This document shows, in pieces, positions 57,801 to 64,000 of a stretch of DNA of 64,000 nucleotides; position 1 is the stretch's first letter, and every line of letters begins with the position of its first letter. Location of the stretch: positions 247,001 through 311,000 of the forward strand of contig JADANN010000443.1 of NCBI GenBank assembly GCA_018806985.1, read 5' to 3'. Both the position numbers and the translations under genes were made by a program. Below the pieces are notes generated by a model. The model was not told where the DNA came from. It made no database searches and saw nothing but the letters and a program-made list of their open reading frames with translations. This DNA comes from Angiostrongylus vasorum. Taxonomy: Eukaryota; Nematoda; Chromadorea; Rhabditida; Metastrongylidae.

Positions 57801-60161
57801 CATGAGGGCGAATGATCTCCAGAACAACGTCTTTGCTTGTTCGATCACCAATATGAAATCCTACGACTAGATTTGCGATAATCAGCTCGTCAACTTTATT
57901 AGGAACCTAGAACGTACCAATCGAGGCATGTCGTGACGTGCCGAAGAACATGTAGAAGAACGCAGGAAAGCATGAAGCATACAGGCCGTAGACGGGATCC
58001 ACACCGGCCAGTGTCGAGTACGCAATTCCTGAAATCAGTTCGTTACCAATCGCCTCTATTTTGGCTATCAGTGAAAAACAATGGCAGCAAGGCTACTTCG
58101 ATAACGAGGCAGAAATCTCTTTTCAATCAAATTTTCTTCATTGCACTGAATTTCGTTTGGAATTCTTAGCAAAAAGTTGAAATAAAATCAGAAATTGAGA
58201 GAGAAAAAAAATTCATAGCTAACACATGTGAGCCCTTTCGAACAGAAGGAGGATTGTCCAGGATATTCTACAAGAAATCTGTACTGAGCACATTACCAGC
58301 AAGAGACACAATGCTTAGCGATGACGTGCGATAATATACGCATAGTCGCTGGTTCGAAGCCTGCCAACCAATCGAACTGGGAAAATATGGAAACGCCTTA
58401 ATGTGGTGACGGATGCGATATAAAGAACAGAACGAAAGAGATGCTGAGATCTGCGCAATATCTAGTATCGGGTCGTGTGGATAAAACAAATAAAAAATTA
58501 GGTTTTTTCAAAGCTTTATCCTGAATAATGTTGCGTGAACAACTACTTCTGCTTTATCGATAGATGACTTTACATCCTCACAACAGTAAAGACAACCTTT
58601 ATGACGGGTGGGAAAACTTTTTCGTGAAGTGAAACCAACGCTTAATTCAGCCTCCTCTCATGTAGAATGAACTTTCCAAAATGTAGAAGTGTTTGCTCAG
58701 AATTTTCAAATGGAACACATTCAGTCGACAATGAGCGGTGGCAATGTAAGTGTTGTGGACTGTAAATTTTGCAAGAAACGACCGTATCTGGCGAGAATTT
58801 CGGACATCCGATGAATCAGCCATGTCTTTTTTGAATGATAAATTAGAAAATAACAGATAAAAATTAACAGACCTTGTGGTACATGCATGATTCCAGTAGT
58901 GAGTCCGCCGATAATGTCCGGCATAAGATCCTCTTTGAAGGCATAACGAGGAAGCCAGTCGAGGATCGGCATAAAGCCGAAGATGGTTTGCAGAAACGGC
59001 CTATATCCCGTGAAGGGATAGCAGTACGAGTCATGAAGTGCCCTGCCAATCTGTCGGAGCACCGGGTCCCTCTGCGCCTGTTTATCACCGTATTCCGCAT
59101 CATATTCCTCCTAAAAGAGAAATTTTATTTACTACTTATCTAACCTTTTTGTTCTCCCACAACCACTGTGAAGAAAGTCGTTTAGAAAACAATTTTCTTT
59201 GTAAATAAGTGTTTCAAAAATTGGAAGAGAAAGAAAGAAGAGAAAGAAAATTTGAGTCTTCCTAAAATCACGAAAAAAGCCCGTTCTCGAGTGCATGTGC
59301 ACGATTAACGAGATGCTTTTGGTTTTCAAACTTCATTTCCAGATTGCATACCAAATCGACTTTTGGAAAACGGTTTCAACAACTGTTAGATTCAGAATGC
59401 AGATGTTCAGATTTTCCTCCACTTCCAGTAGACAGCAAATTTGAATCAAAAGATATACGAAGGGATTTAATGTCATCAGACTTTGACAGTGTATGTAAGC
59501 GATTGTACAAATGTATCTTTGTAAAGTAAAGATTTAGGCGAAGTCTGCAAAACTCAAACAGCTAAGAATAAGGAAAAGGTCTTAAACAAAATCCAATATT
59601 GTGAGCACAAGCTCTTGAGCAGCACAAATAGTTCAGGACCATTGGAAGTGAGAATTTTTTAAATTTCTTTTTTCAAATAGTCACATTGTGCAGACGGTGG
59701 ATACGGCTGCTAAGTAGGGATCTCTAGTTCTGCTCAATGAATGCCATTCAATGCTGGGAGAACCGATTCTGCGTGGAATCCTGGACAGCCGTGCGATGGC
59801 TTTCCAGCCCATCATAGCAGGTAGCCGTCAGTCTATGTAGGTAGGAAATTGCTCTTTCCAAACAGATTTGGCTCCACGTGAGCAGGAGATGCTTAGTTGA
59901 CGTGGGTGGGACAGAAACGTGCGTATTGAACGGTATTCTTACAAGCGCGTTATCCACGCCATGAAGCCGGGATTCACTCTCCAAATCAGAAAAAACAGCA
60001 GTTCTGTGACATAACAAAGGGAAAAAAACAAATTCTTGCATTCAATTCCTCCCGTTTATCCGAAAATGAGAGTAAAAAACAGAAACAGCTGAATCATGAC
60101 TGATCATCTTGATTGATTGAGCCATGTGGCGGTCGTATATATACTCTCCGTCATTCATCAT
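46319..60161 (-). CDS. SLC26/SulP family anion transporter with STAS domain
   Basis: Fourteen exons read in one unbroken frame of 695 codons, plus seven more to an in-frame TAG at 46319 (or a spliced tail). Order from the 5' end: 60145-60161, 59943-60003, 58873-59110, 57918-58028, 56644-56822, 55784-55859, 55595-55683, 52741-52902, 52600-52682, 51002-51149, 48690-48803, 47788-47865, 47302-47397, 46343-46975. Every junction agrees in phase. Family hallmarks are present: the sulphate transporter signature ([19 protein letters not shown]), [50 protein letters not shown], and a C-terminal STAS domain. SLC26 proteins are known plasma-membrane exchangers or channels for sulphate, chloride, bicarbonate, oxalate and similar anions; C. 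elegans has a sulp family. The substrate cannot be read from sequence. Introns are up to 2.7 kb and full of SINEs. Confidence 0.92.
46343..46975 (-). CDS. SLC26 exon 14 (last span and STAS domain)
   Basis: Acceptor tttgtttcag, 211 codons to CAG/gtgaga. It begins [20 protein letters not shown] and carries the STAS domain: [20 protein letters not shown], an acidic insert with [29 protein letters not shown] and [20 protein letters not shown]. If not spliced, seven further residues lead to TAG at 46319. Confidence 0.93.
47302..47397 (-). CDS. SLC26 exon 13
   Basis: Acceptor ctgttttcag, donor TTT/gtaagt. It encodes [20 protein letters not shown] and [10 protein letters not shown], as in family members just before the last membrane span. 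Confidence 0.9.
47788..47865 (-). CDS. SLC26 exon 12
   Basis: Acceptor cttatttcag, donor TCG/gtattt. It encodes a membrane span ([20 protein letters not shown]) and is followed in frame by PS and the next exon. A second in-line cag 15 bases later would be out of phase. Confidence 0.88.
47885..48290. repeat. Inverted SINE-B pair forming a near-perfect hairpin
   Basis: The left arm (from gatgctgagatatttgcaaa) and right arm (to ttgcaaatatctcagcatca) are reverse complements over roughly 160 bases each. The centre is about 90 bases. Only a few mismatches are seen. It lies in the SLC26 intron between exons 11 and 12, with its near end only about 20 bases from the exon 12 acceptor. Confidence 0.85.
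48345..48645. repeat. Palindromic element C-like
   Basis: Ends resemble the palindromic group (ttggggctaccgccttcttaa against aaggcgaatgcaccgaaacg) near the SLC26 exon 11 donor. Confidence 0.45.
48690..48803 (-). CDS. SLC26 exon 11
   Basis: Acceptor catacacag, donor CAG/gtcagc. It encodes [20 protein letters not shown] and [18 protein letters not shown]. The intron upstream of it contains the long (AT)n tract, about 16 bases from the acceptor. Confidence 0.92.
48819..48889. repeat. (AT)n microsatellite
   Basis: About 70 bases of AT repeat in the SLC26 intron just upstream of the exon 11 acceptor. It creates chance Tyr-Ile open frames. Confidence 0.95.
49060..49365 (-). repeat. SINE-E, diverged
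   Basis: Shares ttacactcgattcgtttcct and the tcgaatgctggtccag block with the other copies. Confidence 0.55.
49688..49915 (+). repeat. SINE-D, 5'-truncated
   Basis: Starts within the element (agcctagctaagagtaaacc) and runs to the end (gcccgcacaaccagtgagga). Confidence 0.7.
50365..50725 (-). repeat. SINE-D, reversed
   Basis: Reverse-oriented full copy (starts gcgggcccaagcac, ends ggtgaagcggtaaatcgttg). It forms an inverted pair with 51640-52040 around SLC26 exon 10. Confidence 0.75.
51002..51149 (-). CDS. SLC26 exon 10
   Basis: Acceptor tttatcacag, donor CCAG/gtgtga. It encodes [16 protein letters not shown] and [19 protein letters not shown]. It sits alone between two SINE-D copies in opposite orientation. 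Confidence 0.92.
51320..51570. repeat. SINE-B copies in inverted arrangement
   Basis: A reversed copy (51320-51480) meets a forward end (ggtccggagttttgcaatta). Confidence 0.65.
51640..52040 (+). repeat. SINE-D
   Basis: Full forward copy (gtttaccgcctcatcgtggc at the start; ctcgcacaactagtgtgg near the end). Confidence 0.8.
52600..52682 (-). CDS. SLC26 exon 9
   Basis: Acceptor gcataattcag, donor CCGG/gtatgt. It encodes [20 protein letters not shown] and IVGTIPAG. It ends in phase 2. Confidence 0.9.
52741..52902 (-). CDS. SLC26 exon 8
   Basis: Acceptor gattttcag, donor TTG/gtaagc. It starts [20 protein letters not shown], includes a membrane span and ends [11 protein letters not shown], matching the family's PIPxEL block. 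The intron before it is 2.7 kb. Confidence 0.9.
52955..53240 (-). repeat. SINE-A
   Basis: Reversed copy starting in the tail (tgatcaatcccctgaggga) just upstream of SLC26 exon 8. Confidence 0.7.
53250..55200 (-). other. SLC26 intron with decayed open frames
   Basis: Within the 2.7 kb intron, minus-strand frames at 54622-54936, 54347-54670 and 54011-54247 have protein-like composition (for example [19 protein letters not shown] and [20 protein letters not shown]). They are separated by stops and have no clear splice sites. A decayed transposon or retrocopied gene is the likeliest reading. No domain is recognised. Confidence 0.25.
55595..55683 (-). CDS. SLC26 exon 7
   Basis: Acceptor gtttttaag, donor ATT/gtagga. 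It encodes [20 protein letters not shown] and continues the preceding FTTG block, as expected for the family. Confidence 0.88.
55784..55859 (-). CDS. SLC26 exon 6
   Basis: Acceptor atggattacag, donor ACAG/gtggga. It encodes [20 protein letters not shown], one of the best conserved SLC26 blocks. Confidence 0.92.
56644..56822 (-). CDS. SLC26 exon 5
   Basis: Acceptor ctattacag, donor CAG/gttcgt. It starts [17 protein letters not shown] and ends [13 protein letters not shown]. Between the two membrane spans is an extracellular loop with an NNS sequon ([10 protein letters not shown]). Confidence 0.9.
57400..57480. repeat. Palindromic element C fragment
   Basis: One end only (agaggaagacgacgaaaccc, then tagccgaataaa). 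A further end-like piece lies at 55230-55345. Confidence 0.5.
57918..58028 (-). CDS. SLC26 exon 4 (sulphate transporter signature)
   Basis: Acceptor gatttcag, donor ATTG/gtacgt. It carries [18 protein letters not shown] and [11 protein letters not shown], the known signature of SulP transporters. Confidence 0.92.
58873..59110 (-). CDS. SLC26 exon 3 (N-terminus and first membrane region)
   Basis: The acceptor is tctcttttag and the donor is CAAG/gtctgt. It includes [20 protein letters not shown] and [13 protein letters not shown], matching the conserved start of the SLC26 transmembrane domain. It ends in phase 1. Confidence 0.9.
59943..60003 (-). CDS. SLC26 exon 2
   Basis: A pyrimidine-rich acceptor (tttgttatgtcacag) and donor CTT/gtaaga bound the cytoplasmic N-terminus ([20 protein letters not shown]). 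It ends in phase 0. Confidence 0.7.
60145..60161 (-). CDS. SLC26 exon 1 (start exon, inferred)
   Basis: Two consecutive ATG codons open a 17-base exon (MMNDG plus two bases) ending at donor GAGA/gtatat. It is chosen because its phase 2 fits the next acceptor and it lies about 140 bases upstream. A more distal start cannot be excluded. Confidence 0.45.
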
Positions 60162-60471
60162 TTCGTTCTGTGCCAAAATATGGTAAAAACGCTGTCTAGT
60201 TGTCATTTACTGCGATTATGAGATTACCACTAGCAAACACCTGTCGATATTCTTAAAAAATTATCTAAGTAGTCGAGAAGCTCAAACTACTTAGTCGATT
60301 TTAAGCTAAATTACAGGCAAACCAGGACTCTTCACACCCGATTTCTCCCAAAATAGAACGACAACCAGCAAAAGGTTTTCAGTTCTGAGTTCACACCAGA
60401 CAAGAAGTATCCTGGCAAAGTTAAGAATGCGGTATTCTTGAAAAACTGTCATTTCTTTGGATACATAAGAA

Positions 60472-62085
60472 CTACATAAGAATCCTCTTCAAAAATAATG
60501 TTATTGAAGCTCCATGCCACCGTGTTAAAAGGCTTAGGACCACAGCTCTGTAAGACATCAAGGACAGGGTGAAGAGCATTGAAAAATAAACTGGAAAAAT
60601 TGGTTCTCCTAGGCTAAAGAATCTATTACAAAATGAAGTTTTACGACAATCATTAGACAATTACTGAGCTGTAGAGTGCCGAATCGCCAATCCCCGAAGA
60701 CGAAAATCGTACCAGCAAATATCGAAGAATGCGTGATTTGTGCAAAATTCTTTATTCCACACAAGTAGGTTAGTAGATGTAGTAGGGCAAGTAGTGGTAG
60801 AGGCGAACTTGAAAGCAAGCAACTCCTTTCAATAGGAAGTGGGTCCGGATGATAGTTGTGTTCTACTACTTGTCTAAATCGAAACTGAAGACAAACCCTG
60901 TTAAGGAAACGCTTGGTTTCATTATAAACGATTATTGATCCAGCCGAGTTTAGACGAGTTCTTATCGGGTTTGGAGAGCACTTGGTGACTCTGATGTACC
61001 ATGCACACCCATACACCATAACGAAGACTTACCCTAAGTAAAGGAAATCTCAAAATAAACAAGTCTATGCCAAATTTCTTCTAGCAGCCTCTTGAGAGCA
61101 GAACTAATTTTACATTGCATCTGGGGTGCATTGACATATTTGGCCGATAAGAAACTTCTTTCAAGAATCACGTATGGCTTGGTGTATGTATCGGATAAGC
61201 TATCGATTAACTGCAATAAATACAGCAAAGAAGGTCTTGCGACACGACAAACAGTCACAATTCACATCCATCCAAATTAATTCATACCTCCGCTAATGCT
61301 TAATGGATAAGCAAAGAGAGAAAAAGAAAATGAAATTAAAAAAAATAAAGAATTAGAAAAAAAAGAAGGAAATAGGGTGCATATCGAACAGCTGGTGACA
61401 ATGGCAATGCAATGCACGTTTCAGCCGAATGCTCAGTAATAAAAAGGACAAAGCTTATCGGCGTTGATCAGTGCTTGGGGGATGCGCCATGCATTGAACT
61501 TCAGCAAGCATCGTTAGAGCTGATTGAATGTATATCTAGCCTATATAATAATGACTCGCTTTGGCCTTCTGATGTGTCGAGCCACTGCTACTGTACTCCC
61601 AGACACGTCTGGAACTAATTTATCGAACACCCAGCAAAGGAAGGTTTCGTGAACCTATGGCGTGGGATCGAACCCATATGTATTGCAGTGCGTCTCCCTA
61701 CCACTACGCTATACGCTACATGTTCAGTGATAAGAACACAAAAACACTACAATAGAATGAACGAGAGTTCCAGAAAACATGTCGCCGGTATAGTTAAGAA
61801 CGGACCTTTTGTTCTACTAGATTTCTTGCAAAGGAACAGCACAAATAACCTAACTTTTTCCAAAAAAAATGACTTGCAAAAACAATGAATTGGAAAAAAG
61901 AAGTTCATATAAGTATTTCCTTTTTACATAGACTAAGATCTGTCGTTCCAGAGTGTCTCCTAATAGAGAAGTGAGGAACTTACAGTTATATGCCTCTTGC
62001 TAGCTGGTGCCAACTGCTTCCTTCTCACAAAGAGAATGGTCATAGCACTTACTTGTTCAATAACAATGGCTGGAACTCCAGTGAA
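60472..62085 (-). CDS. Coding-like exons, possible nematode chemoreceptor fragment
   Basis: Several splice-bounded hydrophobic or basic frames run on the minus strand upstream of SLC26. 61984-62085 (acceptor cctttag, donor ACT/gtaagt) reads FTGVPAIVIEQVSAMTILFV then RRKQLAPASKRH. From 61210 (acceptor tttattgcag) comes KPYVILERSFLSAKY, with a TAG at 61034. 60609-61019 has ETKRFLNRVCLQFRFRQ and the hydrophobic PLPLLALLHLLTYL. 60480-60560 follows the acceptor aatttttccag with FSMLFTLSLMSYRAVVL. Hydrophobic spans alternating with basic loops, and an ER followed by a Y, loosely recall Sre/Sra-type receptors. This is weak inference: stops interrupt, so it may be a pseudogene. Confidence 0.3.
61449..61725 (-). 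repeat. SINE-A
   Basis: Reversed copy with tail (ggcgttgatcagtgcttggg) and diverged head (accactacgctatacgc). Confidence 0.65.
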
Positions 62086-62114
62086 CTAAAGGAAATTCTA
62101 CTCGTATATTCATT

Positions 62115-62336
62115 TCAGTAGGTGATAGCGTCACGAATCACATTCTCCAGGAACACCTTCAGCACTACACACGTCTCCTCGTAGATCAGTCCAAAGATAC
62201 GTTTCACACCACCACGACGAGCAAGGTGACGAACAGCAGGCTTGGCGATGCCCTGGATGTTGTCCCTGAGCACTTTGCGATATTTTTTCGCTCCTCCTTT
62301 ACCGAGTCCTTTGGCTATTTTTCCACGGCCAGATAT
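62115..62336 (-). pseudogene. Histone H4 pseudogene, C-terminally truncated
   Basis: Seventy-two residues align with histone H4 from Ser1 to Tyr72: [40 protein letters not shown] and [11 protein letters not shown] are intact. The ATG is now ATA, TGA follows Tyr72, and the last 30 residues are missing. Substitutions include positions normally invariant (T30A, R36H, S47F, R55C). H4 is among the most conserved proteins known, so this is a non-functional copy. A SINE-A head lies about 25 bases upstream of the lost start. Confidence 0.9.
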
Positions 62337-62359
62337 TCCGACAGCATAACACAGACGAA

Positions 62360-62820
62360 TCGCACGTGTGGCGCAGTGGTTGGAGGCGCCACTGCGACAG
62401 ACACGTGGAATCGACTTTTGTTTACTGCATATCACCTTCTATTTATTGCGCCTTATTTTTTTCACGGCAGGGTATTATGGGAAATGCAACCGAACGATGC
62501 TGAGATATTTGCAAAACTCGGAACTCCAGCCCAGAATCGAGAAGGTGATATGCAGTAAACAAAAGTCGAATATTATGATTTCGAGAACAGCCCTAGCTTA
62601 ACTCCGTTCAAAGCCAATTTTTGCTCCGCAGATCGTCGCCGTTGATGAGGTAATTGCTGATAGCACCGTTACGTAGAAAAGTAGCTCAGAGAAAGGCAAA
62701 GCATGGGGCCTCGGTAGTGCAGTGGGTAACACGTGAGCCCTCGGAAAAGGTAATCGCATGTTCGAATCTGGCCTGGGGCCTAAATGTTGCAAACATATTA
62801 GCATCATTGTAGTCTTACAA
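62360..62820 (+). repeat. SINE-A head followed by SINE-B pieces
   Basis: 62360-62415 is a SINE-A head only (gtggcgcagtggttggaggc). 62480-62660 and 62690-62820 are SINE-B pieces, the latter with a tRNA-like head (cggtagtgcagtgggtaaca) and a B-box-like gttcgaatc. Confidence 0.65.
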
Positions 62821-63217
62821 AAGACTTTATCTGGTAAAACATCACTGACTGTTAATTTGACTCGAAGTTAACAGTTGTTTCAATTCCGAATCATGGTTAT
62901 CTTATGGAATAGAGTGGGCATAACAAATAGATAAACAGGGCCAGTGTAATCTTCAAAACCCTCCAGTTGCTGATATCAGCGTGTTTGAATAATGAACCCA
63001 AGGGGCATGTGGTAAATAATAGCATTCATACCACTCGTACCTAAAGAGCGGTAGAGGAAACTCTCCTGTTTAATGTTGTTAAGTTCAAACTCCTCAGGTG
63101 AGTTGTCGAAGAAAAAGTTTAGTGTTAAAAAAATAGCAAATCCGTAACAACCAAAAAATTAGGTCATGTACCGTGCGCCGGGCATGAAAAAATTAGGCGT
63201 CGCATTGAATGGGTTAC

Positions 63218-63775
63218 AAGACATTTGTGGTGCAGTAGTGCCAGGTGCTCTGCAATGCACACGTGGTTGTTCGTTCGATCCCGCACCAGGGATAACCAAT
63301 CCCGGTATCACCCTAGGATCTCACATTTGAAGCAGACATTTCGGTGAGGACAAAATCACTGGCTTGATACATCGGTGGGCCACCGAAATTAATTATATAA
63401 GCTAAATCACCTCTAAAACTCTACGGATGGAGTCGAATGTAGTTCGGTAATAGAGATCTTTGACCTTTGTGTTCGTTTATCAGTGGATGAAAGAATAAAG
63501 TATAAAGCTCTCGGCATTGACTAATCCCCTGAAGGATGCGCCATGCATACAACTTCACTAAGTATCGTTAGAGGTGATTAAATGTATATCTGGCCTATAT
63601 AGTGACTCGCGGTGGTCTACCGTTATATCGAACCAGTGCTGCTATCCTCTCAGACAACTCTGGTGCCAATTTGCCGAACATGCAGCGATGGAAGGCTTGA
63701 TGAAACTGAGGCGCGAGGACCGACCCCAAGTATATTGCAAAGCGCCTTCGACCACAGCGCTAAACGCGCCTTGGC
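63218..63775. repeat. Two SINE-A copies in opposite orientation
   Basis: 63218-63470 reads forward and 63508-63775 reverse, tail to tail about 40 bases apart. Both are moderately diverged. Confidence 0.7.
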
Positions 63776-63926
63776 GTGGTGATGTGCTTTAGTTGACGAG
63801 AACCATTGCGTATCAGTGCATATGGACGAGAAATTCAACAAATGCAATGGTGAACAACTAACAAAAAATAAATCATTTTTCGAAATTCTGAATTGAAGAT
63901 GGCAAAGGTGAAGGCAATGCGAGTAC

Positions 63927-63982
63927 CTGGTTCATTGGCGGCCGTTCCGCTGAGTCGATCCCATTCATATTTTGCAGATATT
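63927..63982 (-). CDS. Isolated exon of an unidentified gene
   Basis: Acceptor ttctttttag and donor CCAG/gtactc bound a frame containing MNGIDSAERPPMNQ (phase 0 end). A second frame is also open. It may be a first coding exon of a gene reading towards lower coordinates, but its phase does not fit SLC26 exon 2. Confidence 0.35.
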
Positions 63983-64000
63983 CTAAAAAGAATTACATTT

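Noticed and set aside
59344..59529. Plus-strand open frame upstream of SLC26 exon 3
   Set aside because: It lies in the SLC26 intron with no splice support or recognised motif.
1..64000. CRISPR arrays, bacterial promoters, operons or phage genes
   Set aside because: No regularly spaced direct repeats or prokaryotic gene organisation; spliced genes and SINEs show a eukaryotic source.

Overview
This is eukaryotic DNA from a gene-sparse, AT-leaning genome, most likely a parasitic nematode of the strongylid/hookworm type. The clues are short exons split by long introns with TTTCAG-like acceptors and GTAAGT/GTGAGT donors, a 5'-truncated RTE-type retrotransposon, and several abundant tRNA-derived SINE families. 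The nematode assignment is inference. No bacterial operons, CRISPR arrays or functional rRNA/tRNA genes were seen. Gene models were built by eye from reading frame, splice signals and intron-phase agreement.

Layout. (1) 1-13293, plus strand: exons of one or two genes. The core (5211-13293) is an 11-exon, phase-consistent model. It encodes a Pro/Cys-rich segment followed by a series of tiny exons, most carrying a Cys-x2-Cys motif and a furin-like R-x-K-R site. Exons at 1-36 and 810-947 may be its 5' part. (2) 13294-26200: mostly SINEs, palindromic elements and unassigned DNA, with orphan coding-like pieces. (3) 26216-42710, plus strand: coding-like, GC3-rich exons that may form one single-pass membrane protein with a basic then acidic cytoplasmic tail. 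A possible Gly-Lys-Arg peptide-precursor exon lies at 32679-32840 and an RTE fragment at 33.0-34.3 kb. (4) 42599-60161, minus strand: a confidently recognised SLC26/SulP anion transporter with a STAS domain. Fourteen exons keep a continuous frame of about 695 codons, and the introns are loaded with SINEs, inverted repeats and an (AT)n tract. (5) 60.5-62.1 kb, minus: coding-like exons loosely resembling a nematode seven-transmembrane chemoreceptor. (6) 62115-62336, minus: a truncated histone H4 pseudogene next to a SINE head. (7) 63927-63982, minus: one exon of an unidentified gene.

The points most worth following up are the R-x-K-R/Cys-x2-Cys mini-exon array, the inverted SINE-D pair flanking a single SLC26 exon, and the unidentified membrane-protein-like gene at 26-42 kb.
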